Assembly: GCA_021828185.1 (NCBI GenBank) | Contig: JAKASI010000003.1 | Location: 1 to 64,000, forward strand | Direction of reading: 5' to 3' | Source of the DNA: an archaeon | GTDB taxonomy: Archaea > Thermoproteota > Nitrososphaeria > Nitrososphaerales > UBA183 | Length of the DNA stretch: 64,000 nt | Part shown: piece by piece, positions 8,516 to 17,373 of the stretch | Position numbering within the stretch: position 1 is the stretch's first letter | Layout of the letters: each line of letters starts with the position of its first letter | The notes under the pieces: generated by a model | What the model was told of the DNA's origin: nothing | Seen by the model: only the letters and a program-made list of their open reading frames with translations | Database searches by the model: none | Position numbers and translations under genes: made by a program

Positions 8516-8610
8516 TGGGCCGGAAGGGATTCGAACCCTTGGCCTCCCGATTATCAGTCGGGTGCTCTAGCCAAGCTGCTCCTCCACGTAGGGATCTGAG
8601 CTACCAGCCC
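8516..8610 (-). tRNA. tRNA-Ile(GAU) with 20-nt D-loop insertion
   Basis: The 5' GGGCTGG pairs with 3' CCGGCCC, followed by A. Anticodon stem CCCGA/TCGGG encloses loop CTGATAA (anticodon GAU), and T-arm AAGGG-TTCGAAT-CCCTT is perfect. The D-arm GCTC/GAGC is interrupted after AG by 20 extra bases at 8576-8595 (ATCCCTACGTGGAGGAGCAG). Removing them gives a normal 75-nt tRNA. The insert is best read as a non-canonical archaeal intron. I did not resolve a bulge-helix-bulge, and the exact splice sites can shift because CAG repeats at both ends. The 3' 15 bases form the att site. Confidence 0.92.
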
Positions 8611-8692
8611 AAGTCGAGGCGCTTCGGTTCAGGGTATAATTCCTTTACAGGCAGGAAGAGCATAAGAAGCAACCCCCTGCTGCCTCACATAC

Positions 8693-8765
8693 GGGCCGGT
8701 AGTTCAGCGGTACGAACGTCCGCCTTGCACGCGGAAGGTCGGGGGTTCAATTCCCCCCCGGTCCA
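8693..8765 (+). tRNA. tRNA-Ala(UGC)
   Basis: This is an uninterrupted cloverleaf: acceptor GGGCCGG/CCGGTCC with the G3-U70 pair that marks alanine tRNAs, D-stem GTTC/GAAC, anticodon stem TCCGC/GCGGA around CTTGCAC (anticodon UGC), and T-stem GGGGG/CCCCC with loop TTCAATT. It is the only one of the seven tRNAs in this window without an insertion. It lies divergent from tRNA-Ile and upstream of purB. Confidence 0.95.
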
Positions 8766-8809
8766 CCTTTAGTCCAGACGTCCTGCTGCACCCGCACCGC
8801 GAAAGGCTT

Positions 8810-10357
8810 ATGAAAAATCCCAAACCCGTAATGACGCAAAAGAGTTGGCCTGCCATTAGAGGACGACCACCGCCGGAGATGCCGAAGCGGAAGAGAGGAC
8901 GTGTTGACGATTTCGGGTTCGACTCTTACCTTTCCCCCTTTACCTGGAGGTACGGCTCCGCTTCGATGAGGAGCATATTCTCCGAGGTCGAAAAGAGGGC
9001 CACCTGGAGGAGGGCGTGGCTAGCTCTGGCAGAGGGAGAGCAGGAGCTCGGCCTGCTCACCAAGGCGGAGTTGGATGGCATCCGCTCGGCTTCAGGGAGA
9101 GAACACGTCGACGTCAAGGCGGCTCACGATCTGGAGGCGGCTATACGCCACGACCTGATGGCGGAGCTGAGAGTCTTCGCGGGCCAGGCGAAAGCAGGAG
9201 GAGGGAAACTCCACCTCGGAGCCACGTCAGCCGACATCGAAGACAATGCAGACGTCGTGCTTTACCAAAGAGCACTCGACCTGGTGCTCGCGAATCTAGG
9301 AAGCTGCCTCGCAGAAGCGAGAGAAAAGATCACCCGGTACAAGGGCATGGTCTGCATGGGGTGGACACACTTGCAGCCAGCGGAGCCCACCACGCTGGGA
9401 TACAGGTTTGCGAATTATGCTCAGGACTTGGTCCTGGACATCAAGATGCTGGAATCCGTCCGCGCTCTGCTGTCAGGGAAGGGGGTCAAGGGTGCCGTGG
9501 GCTCGTCGGCCAGCTTCAAGGAACTTGTTGGGAGCGATTTGAAGGTAGGAGAGCTCGAGAGCAAAGTAATGGGAAGACTCGGCATCCCTTCCTTTGAAGT
9601 TGCGACGCAGACCTACCCGAGGAAGCTGGACTATCTCGTGCTTCTCGCCCTGGCATCGGTCGCACAGAGTTGCCACAAGTTCGGGCTGGACCTGAGGGTG
9701 ATGCAGTCCCCGGCCTTCGGTGAACTCTCCGAGCCGATAGCGGAACGCCAAGTGGGCTCGAGTGCGATGCCTTTCAAGAGAAACCCGGTGCTGGCGGAGA
9801 GGATGTGCTCCCTGGCCAGGCTGGTCGCCGCCTTTCCTGCGGTCGGGTTCTTCAATGCTGCCAACAGCATCCTCGAGAGGACATTGGACGATTCTGCGGC
9901 GAGAAGGGTGGTGATGCCCGAGGCGTTCCTCGCCACCGACGAATGCCTGAGGTCGTACAAGGAACTGATGCGCGGGCTTCGGGTCTACCCCTCGATGATC
10001 AAGCAGAACCTGGAGAGGTACGGTCCCTTCGCCGGTACCGAGGCGGTGATGATGAAGGCGGTGGAAAGGGGCGCGGACAGGCAGAAGGTTCATGAGGCGA
10101 TCAGGGTGAAGTCGTTTGCGGCCTGGGAGGAAGTCATGAGAGGCCGGCCCAACCCCATCGAGAGCCTGCTCGCTTCAGACAGGACCATATCGTCAAAGAT
10201 TACGCCGATGGAGCTGAAGGGCCTCATGAAACCAGGGGCACACGTTGGGGACACGGAATCGAGGTGCGGGCGCTTCGTGAAAGACGAGGTCGACCCGCTG
10301 GTCGCGAAGTATTCAAAGGGCCCGAAGTTCAGGAAAGGCCAGTCAAGCGTATATTGA
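8810..10357 (+). CDS. purB: Adenylosuccinate lyase
   Basis: It catalyses two fumarate-releasing steps of purine synthesis (SAICAR to AICAR, adenylosuccinate to AMP). The family signature GSSAMPFKRNP lies at about residue 320, preceded by the TSADIEDNADVVLY and WTHLQPAEPTTLGYR segments that build the composite active site. The first 25-30 residues are not conserved in the family (about 450 residues), so the true start may be the ATG at 8831 or 8879. It is cytosolic and homotetrameric in known members. It is followed by a CBS-domain gene on the same strand, with only 20 bases between. Confidence 0.93.
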   Translation: MKNPKPVMTQKSWPAIRGRPPPEMPKRKRGRVDDFGFDSYLSPFTWRYGSASMRSIFSEVEKRATWRRAWLALAEGEQELGLLTKAELDGIRSASGREHVDVKAAHDLEAAIRHDLMAELRVFAGQAKAGGGKLHLGATSADIEDNADVVLYQRALDLVLANLGSCLAEAREKITRYKGMVCMGWTHLQPAEPTTLGYRFANYAQDLVLDIKMLESVRALLSGKGVKGAVGSSASFKELVGSDLKVGELESKVMGRLGIPSFEVATQTYPRKLDYLVLLALASVAQSCHKFGLDLRVMQSPAFGELSEPIAERQVGSSAMPFKRNPVLAERMCSLARLVAAFPAVGFFNAANSILERTLDDSAARRVVMPEAFLATDECLRSYKELMRGLRVYPSMIKQNLERYGPFAGTEAVMMKAVERGADRQKVHEAIRVKSFAAWEEVMRGRPNPIESLLASDRTISSKITPMELKGLMKPGAHVGDTESRCGRFVKDEVDPLVAKYSKGPKFRKGQSSVY

Positions 10358-10377
10358 CCCTCTCTTCGGACCAAACC

Positions 10378-10842
10378 ATGTCAAAGGGCGATGCGACAGT
10401 CGGTCAGGTGATGTCGAAGGACGTGCTGGCAGTCGACCTGAACACGAATTCCAAAGCCTGCGCCAGGGCGATGATGAAGAAGGGAGTTAGCTGCGCGGTC
10501 ATAACGGAGTCGGGGTCGGCGGTGGGGATTGTGACTGAAAGAGACCTGGTCTCGAAGGTCCTGGCCGAGTCCATCGAACCGAACAAGGTGCTGGTGAGAG
10601 ACATAATGTCCACCCCTCTGATCACGACCACGCCGGATACGGCCCTTGTGAACGCCGCCGAGGTCATGGCTCAGTACCGCATCAGAAGGCTGGTGGTCGT
10701 AGACTCGACCGGCACACTCTCAGGCATAGTGACAGCCGGGGACATTGCCAGGTCGCTGGCCGAGAAGCAACAGTACCGCGACGCCACCCTGAACGCAGTG
10801 GCGAGATACTCGGAAAGGGGCGACAGCGGCCCCTACCAGTAG
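10378..10842 (+). CDS. Two-CBS-domain protein
   Basis: The 154 residues hold two CBS motifs. The first (about 8-62) contains VGQVMSKDVLAVDLNTNSKA and GIVTERDLVSKVL. The second (about 72-130) contains VRDIMSTPLITTTPDTALV and GIVTAGDIARSL. Stand-alone CBS pairs bind adenine nucleotides and report energy state in other proteins; the target here is unknown. I place the start at ATG 10378. The frame is open to 10264, but that would overlap purB. Confidence 0.85.
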   Translation: MSKGDATVGQVMSKDVLAVDLNTNSKACARAMMKKGVSCAVITESGSAVGIVTERDLVSKVLAESIEPNKVLVRDIMSTPLITTTPDTALVNAAEVMAQYRIRRLVVVDSTGTLSGIVTAGDIARSLAEKQQYRDATLNAVARYSERGDSGPYQ

Positions 10843-10843
10843 G

Positions 10844-11440
10844 TCAGTCTACCCGGAGCTTTACTCCGCCCTGGCCCGACGACTTCAACGGTATCGTGAC
10901 CTCGAGGATTCCGTTGTTGTAGGTCGAGCGTGCCCCCTTCGGGTCGACGATGCCCGGGAGGTCCAGCTCCTTGTGGTACCCGCGGTCCTCGCTGTCGACC
11001 GAGATTACCATGGAATTTTCGTTGACTGTGACATTGATGTCTTCCTTTCTGACACCCGGCATCTCGGCAATCACCCTGACCTCTTTGCCCGAGCTCACCA
11101 TGTCGACGAGAGGTTCGCGCTTGCCCTGAATCGCCTTCCAGGGCCTGCCTTCGCTCCTTCGCACGTTCCCGAACTCTCTCACCACCGGCTTGCCGTCAGG
11201 TCCGATGGTTACCGAATACCCATAGACGATGGGACCGATTTCTTTCTTGACCCCCCCGTCGGGGGTCCTGGATTCCCTTACGAGGCTCTTCGGTAGCTCC
11301 TTCTCCAGGTCCTTGAACTGCTCTGAGAACGCCCTTTCCATCTCTCTCATCATCTCGTCGATGTCAGGGAACCCCCAGGGACCGAAGGGAGACCCCCGGC
11401 GCCTTCGACTCGGCCAGTCGTTATTGTCGTCGTCTTCCAT
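10844..11440 (-). CDS. hsp20: Hsp20 / alpha-crystallin small heat-shock protein
   Basis: The alpha-crystallin domain covers roughly the last 95 residues, with EVRVIAEMPGVRKEDINVTV, a central KELDLPGIVDPKGARSTYNNGILEVTIPL and a terminal KLRVD. The A-x-x-n-G-v/i-L motif (ARSTYNNGIL) is clear. The N-terminal part is rich in charged and aromatic residues, as usual for oligomeric holdases. I choose the ATG at 11440 (198 residues) over one six codons upstream, because it gives the usual MEDDD-type start. It converges on the CBS gene with almost no spacing and may help protect unfolded proteins. Confidence 0.9.
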   Translation of the reverse strand: MEDDDNNDWPSRRRRGSPFGPWGFPDIDEMMREMERAFSEQFKDLEKELPKSLVRESRTPDGGVKKEIGPIVYGYSVTIGPDGKPVVREFGNVRRSEGRPWKAIQGKREPLVDMVSSGKEVRVIAEMPGVRKEDINVTVNENSMVISVDSEDRGYHKELDLPGIVDPKGARSTYNNGILEVTIPLKSSGQGGVKLRVD

Positions 11441-11571
11441 GCCCAATCTATGGAGCATGGACCTCCAGATGGATTTATCCTTTCAGGAGCCGGAGATGGG
11501 CGAGATTTTGGATGGATCTTGGAATGACACCGGGAAATCCTTTTACGCCCGCATCTGGTCGCGAGTTCTGA

Positions 11572-12474
11572 ATGACGGCTTCGATGTATGCGAAGATCAC
11601 GGGGCTCTTCTTCGTTCTCACCGCCCTGCTCATGGTCATCGGATACGTCGTCGGGTGGTACTTCTTCGGAGACCCGATATTGTTCGTCGGCCTTGCGCTC
11701 GTCCTGGCGGCTGTGCTCAACTTCGTGTCCTACTACTACAGCGACTCCATCGTCCTACGAATGAGCAAGGCCAAGATAATCCAGGAAGGGGATAACCCCA
11801 CCCTCTTCAAGGTGGTAAGGAGCGTCGCCCAGAAGGCGAACATCCCGATGCCGAAGGTGGGCATCGTTGACTCCCCTCAGCCCAACGCTTTCGCCACGGG
11901 GCGGGGCCCCAGCAAGGCGGTGGTCTGTGCAACATCGAGCATACTCCAGACCCTCACCCCGGACGAGTTGGAAGCCGTGATAGGGCACGAGATGGGGCAT
12001 GTGGTCCACAGAGACGTCCTGATGTCGAGCATCGCCGCAACCATCGCCGGGGCAATCTCCTACATCGGCCAGATAGCCCTCTTCTCGACGATGTTCGGCG
12101 GGGGAGGAAGGAACAGGAATGGCAACTCTGGGATCATGCTGCTCGCCGTGATCCTGGTCCCGATAGGAGCTACCTTCGTGCAGCTAGGAATCAGCAGGGA
12201 TGACGAATACAACGCCGACGAATACGGAGCGAAGCTCACCAGGAACCCTGCGGGCCTCGCCAGCGCCCTGCAAAAGATCAGCGCCAAGGCTCAGGTCAGG
12301 CCGATTGCAAACAGCCAGGCGCAGGCGCCGTCTCCCGCGACCGCGGCGCTCTGGATAGTGAACCCCTTCAGGGGAAACTCCCTGATGGAGATGTTCTCGA
12401 CCCACCCGTCCATGGCTCACAGGATAGAGCGGCTCAGGAAGATCGGGCGGGAAATGAACGTGTACGTCCCCTAG
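11572..12474 (+). CDS. htpX: HtpX-family membrane zinc metalloprotease
   Basis: This 300-residue M48 protease has two N-terminal helices (about 8-30 and 36-56). The zinc motif HEMGH is at residues 139-143 within VIGHEMGHVVHRD, followed by helices at about 155-172 and 180-198, and a third ligand in DDEYNADEYG. HtpX degrades damaged membrane proteins; the active site faces the cytoplasm. It is divergent from hsp20, with the shared promoter space (11441-11571) containing a TATA-like ATTTATCC on the minus side. The pairing fits a protein-quality-control role. Confidence 0.92.
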   Translation: MTASMYAKITGLFFVLTALLMVIGYVVGWYFFGDPILFVGLALVLAAVLNFVSYYYSDSIVLRMSKAKIIQEGDNPTLFKVVRSVAQKANIPMPKVGIVDSPQPNAFATGRGPSKAVVCATSSILQTLTPDELEAVIGHEMGHVVHRDVLMSSIAATIAGAISYIGQIALFSTMFGGGGRNRNGNSGIMLLAVILVPIGATFVQLGISRDDEYNADEYGAKLTRNPAGLASALQKISAKAQVRPIANSQAQAPSPATAALWIVNPFRGNSLMEMFSTHPSMAHRIERLRKIGREMNVYVP

Positions 12475-12908
12475 CCGGAGAGCAGCTTCAGCACTGCCAG
12501 AATTGCGCCGATTTCTAGGAGTCCGTCTCTCTCCTGACCCGAGGGAGGAGGCTGGCTAGTTGCCGTGGGGGGAGGGCCCACCTGTGAAAGCGATGGAAAC
12601 ATGGTTCCGGGGAACAGGGAGCCAGAGTAACCCTGGTATTGGGTGGGTGAGTACATGGGAGTGCCGTACATGGCGGGAGTCGCCATAGGTTGCTGCTCCG
12701 ACGATGGCACAGTAGGCTGAGCCGGCGCGGTAGGAGTGATTCTCCTTGGCGATTGGGAGGGCGTGGGAGGGGACCGCGTTGGGAAGCGGGCAGAGGACAG
12801 GAGCGCCGGAATCAGCAACAGCACACCCAGGAACAAGACCAGATAGATGCCGAAGCCTATGCCGATCAGGATGAGGAAGATGGAGAAGTAGGCCAGGTTC
12901 TTGTTCAA
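12471..12908 (-). CDS. Proline-rich membrane protein, unknown
   Basis: Two closely spaced hydrophobic segments at the N-terminus (about residues 5-38) are followed by a basic Pro/Ser/Thr-rich tail (RSPPTPSQSPRR) and Tyr/Gly/Met repeats (TPAMYGTPMYSPTQYQGY), ending in a short hydrophobic helix (LEIGAILAVLKLLSG). No family is recognised. Its stop overlaps the end of htpX by four bases, tail to tail. The composition suggests a disordered tail. Confidence 0.55.
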   Translation of the reverse strand: MNKNLAYFSIFLILIGIGFGIYLVLFLGVLLLIPALLSSARFPTRSPPTPSQSPRRITPTAPAQPTVPSSEQQPMATPAMYGTPMYSPTQYQGYSGSLFPGTMFPSLSQVGPPPTATSQPPPSGQERDGLLEIGAILAVLKLLSG

Positions 12909-12952
12909 GCAGCCCGCGAGATATTCTCCGTCGTATTAAGGGTTGAAGGTGG

Positions 12953-13076
12953 TGGGCCGGGGCGGAGTTGAACCGCCGACCTTCGCCGTGTCAGAGCGAC
13001 GTCCTAACCATGCTCGAGGATTGAATCCACTTTGGGAGCCAACTTCCCCGCATGTGGCGGACTAGACGACCGGCCC
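12953..13076 (-). tRNA. tRNA-Val(GAC) with about 49-nt D-loop insertion
   Basis: Acceptor GGGCCGG/CCGGCCC plus A, anticodon stem TCGCT/GGCGA around CTGACAC (GAC), variable AGGTC and T-arm GGCGG-TTCAACT-CCGCC are all intact. The D-stem GTCT/GGAC is split: after AGTC comes an insertion at about 13010-13059 before GGTTA. Without it the tRNA is about 75 nt. The insert holds internal complementarity and is best read as a non-canonical intron in the D-loop. The exact ends are uncertain by one or two bases. Confidence 0.9.
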
Positions 13077-13123
13077 GATATTGATAACCCCTGCCAATTC
13101 GTCATTAATACTCTTTGACCAAG

Positions 13124-13336
13124 TCACACCGGACCCCGCTTTGCCCACTCGCCTCCCTCTTTGACGTACGCGCTCTTCCATTTTGCGACCCCATCTTGGG
13201 GCAGAACGGTCCTGAGTATCGAAATAGCATCTGTGAGTTTCTGGGTCTTCCGGCGAGTTGAGAACCCCATCTTTTCGGTATGCTTCTTCGCGTCTACAAG
13301 ACTGCTTATGATTAGACTGAAGAGAGTGCGCCTCAT
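13124..13336 (-). CDS. Possible small basic protein
   Basis: A 70-codon frame starts at ATG and ends in KWKSAYVKEGGEWAKRGPV. Codon use is reasonable, but no family is recognised, and its neighbours are a tRNA and a long spacer. The rest of 13337-13552 shows only a TATA-like TTAAATAG near 13520 for the HMG-CoA reductase gene. Confidence 0.3.
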   Translation of the reverse strand: MRRTLFSLIISSLVDAKKHTEKMGFSTRRKTQKLTDAISILRTVLPQDGVAKWKSAYVKEGGEWAKRGPV

Positions 13337-13552
13337 GTTGAATGTAGTCCCTCTTATCGCCTCATCGACCCAGCGTCGTGCTTGCGGTCAATCCTTGACC
13401 TGATGCCAGACTCCGACGCAAGCATGTGTTTCAATCTATTCTGCGGAAGGGAAAGGATTGTGTAAGTGGTTTCAGCTGATTCGCCGATTGACGAGACTCG
13501 GCGCCGCCCCTTCTACTGATTAAATAGCCAGCAGGGGGAGCGCGGTACGAGA

Positions 13553-14824
13553 ATGTCGAAGAGCTCGGACCTTCAAGGGTTCTACAAGCTACCCATCGAC
13601 AAGAGGAGAGAGGCACTGAAACAGTTCGCTTCACTCACAGACGATGAGATGAGAACCCTCGCCGACACCGGCGGCCTGCCGGCAGACTTGGCCGAGCACA
13701 TGATCGAGAACGTCGTCGGAGGGTACACCTACCCCCTCGGGATTGCGACCAACTTTAGGATAAACGATAGCGACTACCTGATCCCCATGGCACTCGAAGA
13801 GCCCTCGGTCGTGGCCGCTGCCAGCAACGCCGCCAAGATGGCCAGGGTGAGGGGAGGATTCAAGGTCACCAACACCGGGCCGGTGATGATCGGCCAGATA
13901 CAGGTCGTCAGCGTCCCCAGCCCCGAGAGCGCCAGGACGAAGCTGCTTGCCCGGAAAGCGGACCTTCTGAAGAAGGCGAACGAGCAGGACCCGATGCTGG
14001 TGTCCCTAGGAGGCGGCGCCAAGGATCTCAACGTGAAGGTCCTGTCCACTCTGAAGGGACCGATGGTGATCGCGGAGCTAATCGTGAACACCGGGGACGC
14101 CATGGGCGCCAATGCGGTGAATACGATGGCAGAAGCCGTGGCGCCGATGGTGGAAGAAATCACCGGCGGGCGGGTGTTCCTCAGGATAATCTCGAACCTT
14201 GCGGACAGGAGGCTGGTCAGAGCCAGCGCGGTATTCGAAAAGGAAGCCATCGGAGGAGAAGACGTCGTCGACGGAATAGTGTACGCGTACGCCTTCGCGG
14301 ACGCAGACCCCTACAGGTGCGCCACGCACAACAAGGGGATAATGAATGGGGTCATAGCGGTGGGGATAGCCTGCGGGCAGGACATCAGAGCCCTCGAAGC
14401 GGGAGCGCACAGCTATGCCGCGAGAAGCGGAAAGTACAAGCCGCTCACGACCTGGGAGAAGAACCGCGACGGGGACCTGGTGGGGACCCTGGAGATGCCC
14501 ATGGCCGTGGGATTGGTCGGAGGCGCGGCGAGGACTCACCCGGCAGCCAGGGCCAACATCAAGATTCTCGGGGTCAAGACGGCCATACAGCTGGCAGAAG
14601 TCATGGGAGCAGCGGGGCTCGCCCAGAACTTCGCCGCGCTCCGGGCCCTGGCCAGCGAGGGAATACAGAGAGGGCACATGAAACTTCACGCCCGGAATAT
14701 CGCGATCAACGCGGGAGCCACAGGCGAACTCGCTGAGTTGGTCGCCAAGAGGATGATCGAAGAGCGGAAGATCAGGGCCGACAGGGCGGCAGAGCTGGTC
14801 AAGGAGCTCTCGAAGGCGAAGTAG
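13553..14824 (+). CDS. hmgA: HMG-CoA reductase, class II type
   Basis: It reduces HMG-CoA to mevalonate, the committed step toward archaeal isoprenoid lipids. At 423 residues with a soluble N-terminus, it has the class II layout (as in Pseudomonas mevalonii and some archaea): HMIENVVGGYTYPLG (catalytic Glu region), MALEEPSVVAAASNAAKMAR, the dinucleotide-binding DAMGANAVNTMAEAVAPM, and a C-terminal GHMKLHARN with the catalytic His. Class II enzymes usually prefer NADH. A TATA-like TTAAATAG lies about 30 bases upstream. It is cytosolic. Confidence 0.95.
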   Translation: MSKSSDLQGFYKLPIDKRREALKQFASLTDDEMRTLADTGGLPADLAEHMIENVVGGYTYPLGIATNFRINDSDYLIPMALEEPSVVAAASNAAKMARVRGGFKVTNTGPVMIGQIQVVSVPSPESARTKLLARKADLLKKANEQDPMLVSLGGGAKDLNVKVLSTLKGPMVIAELIVNTGDAMGANAVNTMAEAVAPMVEEITGGRVFLRIISNLADRRLVRASAVFEKEAIGGEDVVDGIVYAYAFADADPYRCATHNKGIMNGVIAVGIACGQDIRALEAGAHSYAARSGKYKPLTTWEKNRDGDLVGTLEMPMAVGLVGGAARTHPAARANIKILGVKTAIQLAEVMGAAGLAQNFAALRALASEGIQRGHMKLHARNIAINAGATGELAELVAKRMIEERKIRADRAAELVKELSKAK

Positions 14825-14871
14825 CCGCACCAGTCTGGAATTCCTTAAAGCGCTCGTTTTGGGCCGAATCT

Positions 14872-15654
14872 GTGTTGCTTGGCCGCCTTGGGCGCACGGT
14901 TTCGTTTGTTCCGAGGAGCCGCGCTCTCTTCGTTGCTGCGCTCGCCGCATTCGTCATAGGACTGCTCCAGGCAGTCGACGTCATCGAGCTTCCGTTCGGG
15001 ACTCTGTTTTCCTGGATCGGTGGGTCGATTCTCTCGTCGACGACGCTGAACAGCTTCATGACGACCTATGGCTACGCGAGCGTGTTCGCCCTGATGGCGC
15101 TGGAGAGCGCTTCGCTCCCGGTTCCCAGCGAGGTCGTCCTTCCACTCGCGGGGTACTTCGTCCGCACGGGCGCGCTCAGCTTCTGGCCGGTGATTGCTGT
15201 GAGCACTGTCGCGAGCCTTGGAGGCGCTCTCCTGGATTACTACCTGGCCAAGTGGCTTGGGAGGCCGTTCGTGGTGTGCCTCCTGAAGCTTTTCAGGCTG
15301 CACAGGGACAGCCTCGACAGGGCAGAAGCCTGGTTCGGCCGCTCTGCTCAGTGGACAGTGTTCGCTGCCAGGTTCGTGCCCGGACTCAGGACGATAATCT
15401 CGCTCCCCGCCGGGCTCTTCGAGGTGAAGGTTGGAAGTTTCGCGCTAATGACCGTGGCCGGGTGCTTCGCCTGGTCTGTGGTCCTGGTGTATGCAGGAGT
15501 GCTCGCGGGCAACGTGTCTTCGACCACCTTCTCCACGTCCTCCACCGTGATCGATGGACTATCGGCGCTGGTGGCGGTGATGTCGGCAGCCTACATCCTG
15601 TATTACGCCTACTCGGGAAGAAGGCCGGGCGCTAGTCCATCATCGGTATCTTGA
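14872..15654 (+). CDS. DedA-family membrane protein
   Basis: This 260-residue polytopic protein has the SNARE-associated/DedA core: [32 protein letters not shown] and [18 protein letters not shown] (the conserved F-x-R-F-x-P-x-x-R). DedA/VTT proteins are lipid scramblases or transporters of membrane phospholipid carriers in characterised cases. The start is GTG at 14872, with TATA-like CCTTAAAGC about 25 bases upstream. The C-terminus overlaps hutU by 23 bases in a convergent arrangement. Confidence 0.88.
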   Translation: MLLGRLGRTVSFVPRSRALFVAALAAFVIGLLQAVDVIELPFGTLFSWIGGSILSSTTLNSFMTTYGYASVFALMALESASLPVPSEVVLPLAGYFVRTGALSFWPVIAVSTVASLGGALLDYYLAKWLGRPFVVCLLKLFRLHRDSLDRAEAWFGRSAQWTVFAARFVPGLRTIISLPAGLFEVKVGSFALMTVAGCFAWSVVLVYAGVLAGNVSSTTFSTSSTVIDGLSALVAVMSAAYILYYAYSGRRPGASPSSVS

Positions 15655-17284
15655 TGCCTTTCGTCTTGGCTGTCCTGATGGCTTCTTCGTAGCCAGCGTC
15701 CGCGTGCCTGGCGACCCCGATGCCAGGGTCGTTGGTCAACGCCGTCTCAATCCTTGCCTCTGCCTCGCGGGTGCCGTCGCACAGCACGGCAAGGCCGGCG
15801 TGAATGGAGTAGCCTATCCCGACCCCCCCGCCGTGATGAACCGAGACCCAAGAAGCCCCCGAGACCGCGTTGAGGAGGGCGTTCAGGACTGGCCAATCGG
15901 CTATCGCGTCGGAGCCGTCCTTCATCCCCTCGGTCTCCCGGTAGGGAGAGGCGACAGACCCCGAGTCAAGGTGATCCCTTCCGATGATCACCGGGGCCGA
16001 GATCGTCCCCTTCTTCACCATGTCATTGATGATCTTCCCGAACCTGGCTCTCTCCCCGTAGCCGAGCCAGCAGACCCTAGCCGGGAGGCCCTGGAACTGC
16101 ACCCTGTCGTGCGCCTTCCTCATCCACCGCACCAGCGATTCATTGCTGGCGAACTCCTTCAGGACCGCTTCGTCTGTGGCGTAGATGTCATTGGGGTCGC
16201 CCGAGAGGGCAGCCCAGCGGAAGGGTCCCCGTCCTTCGCAGAACAGCGGTCGGATGTACTCCGGGACGAAGCCTGGGATTCTGAAGGGGTCTTCGACTCC
16301 TGCTTCCTTCGCCATCTTCCTGATGTTGTTGCCATACTCGAAGGCAATCGCACCGTTCGATTGGAAGCGGAGCATCGCCCGGACATGCTTGGCGATGGAG
16401 GCCATCGATCGGCTGACGTACTTCTTGGGGTCTGACGCTCTGAGGTCGGAGGCTTCCTGGACGGTGAGCCTTTCGGGGATGTAGCCTGCAAGGGGGTCGT
16501 GGGCAGCCGTCTGGTCGGTCAAGATGTCGGGCTTGAACCCACGTTTGAGGAGGTCAGGCAGGACCTCCGCGGAGTTCCCAAGAAGGGCCACCGAAAGGGG
16601 CGTCCCTCCCTTCGCTGCGTCTTTCACCATCGTCAGCGCCTCGCCGGTGTCTTCGACCATGACGTCACAGTATTTCTTGTCGAGCCTCCGTTGAATTGCC
16701 CTCCGGTCGACTTCGACCACAAGGGCGACGCCGTCGTTCATGGTCACCGCCAGCGGCTGGGCGCCCCCCATCTCCCCGAGCCCCGACGTGAGGACCACCT
16801 TCCCTCTAAGCGAGCCTCCGAAGTGCTTGGAAGCCACCGCTGCGAGGGTCTCATAGGTCCCCTGGAGAATCCCCTGGGTCCCGATGTACATCCAGCTCCC
16901 GGCCGTCATCTGGCCGAACATCGTAAGGCCCCGCTCCTCGAGCTCGCGGAAATAGTCCCAGTCTGCCCACTTCGGGACCAGCATTGCGTTCGAGATGAGT
17001 ACGCGTGGGGCTGTCGTCGTTGTCTTGAATATCCCGACCGGCTTGCCTGACTGGATCAGAAGGGTCTCGTCGTTCTCAAGCGCCTTCAGTGACTTCACGA
17101 TGGCGTCGAACGCCTTCCAAGAGCGCGCCGCCCGCCCTGTCCCTCCGTAGACAATGAGGCGCTCCGGATCCTTCGCCACTTCGGGGTCGAGATTGTTCAT
17201 GAGCATGCGGAGGGCCGCCTCCTGGTGCCAGCTCTTGCAGGAGATTGTCGTCCCTCTCGGCGCACGGATCAGGTGTCTTTGCAC
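15632..17284 (-). CDS. hutU: Urocanate hydratase
   Basis: It converts urocanate to imidazolone propionate using tightly bound NAD, the second step of histidine breakdown. The 550-residue length is standard. Family blocks are present throughout: [14 protein letters not shown] near the start, [36 protein letters not shown] and [16 protein letters not shown]. It runs divergently from hutI with about 90 bases between; a TATA-like TCTTAAATCG on the minus strand (17305-17314) would give a leaderless message. Confidence 0.96.
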   Translation of the reverse strand: MQRHLIRAPRGTTISCKSWHQEAALRMLMNNLDPEVAKDPERLIVYGGTGRAARSWKAFDAIVKSLKALENDETLLIQSGKPVGIFKTTTTAPRVLISNAMLVPKWADWDYFRELEERGLTMFGQMTAGSWMYIGTQGILQGTYETLAAVASKHFGGSLRGKVVLTSGLGEMGGAQPLAVTMNDGVALVVEVDRRAIQRRLDKKYCDVMVEDTGEALTMVKDAAKGGTPLSVALLGNSAEVLPDLLKRGFKPDILTDQTAAHDPLAGYIPERLTVQEASDLRASDPKKYVSRSMASIAKHVRAMLRFQSNGAIAFEYGNNIRKMAKEAGVEDPFRIPGFVPEYIRPLFCEGRGPFRWAALSGDPNDIYATDEAVLKEFASNESLVRWMRKAHDRVQFQGLPARVCWLGYGERARFGKIINDMVKKGTISAPVIIGRDHLDSGSVASPYRETEGMKDGSDAIADWPVLNALLNAVSGASWVSVHHGGGVGIGYSIHAGLAVLCDGTREAEARIETALTNDPGIGVARHADAGYEEAIRTAKTKGIKIPMMD

Positions 17285-17302
17285 AGGGCGCGACGGGGGT
17301 CT

Positions 17303-17345
17303 CTCGATTTAAGAGTTCACGGCTTGGCGACAAGGCTTATCACGA
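17303..17345. promoter_or_regulatory. Divergent hutU/hutI promoters
   Basis: TATA-like boxes lie on each strand: CGATTTAAGA (17305-17314, read in reverse for hutU) and AAGGCTTATC (17333-17342, for hutI). Each is 20-35 bases from its start codon, as expected for leaderless archaeal transcripts. No obvious symmetric operator was found. Confidence 0.5.
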
Positions 17346-17373
17346 ATGGGACGGAGCACAGTGAGGGGATTCG

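Larger units (their letters stand above)
113..8530. mobile_element. Candidate integrative element in tRNA-Ile(GAU)
   Basis: The 15-base sequence TGGGCCGGAAGGGAT occurs at 113-127 and at 8516-8530, where it is the last 15 bases of tRNA-Ile on the minus strand. A tyrosine recombinase gene starts 51 bases from the tRNA 3' end. A direct repeat of a tRNA 3' end with an adjacent integrase is the classic layout of archaeal integrative elements. The roughly 8.4 kb between the copies carries a regulator, a small membrane protein and mainly exported proteins, with no recognisable replication gene. The boundaries are inferred from the repeat alone. Confidence 0.75.
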
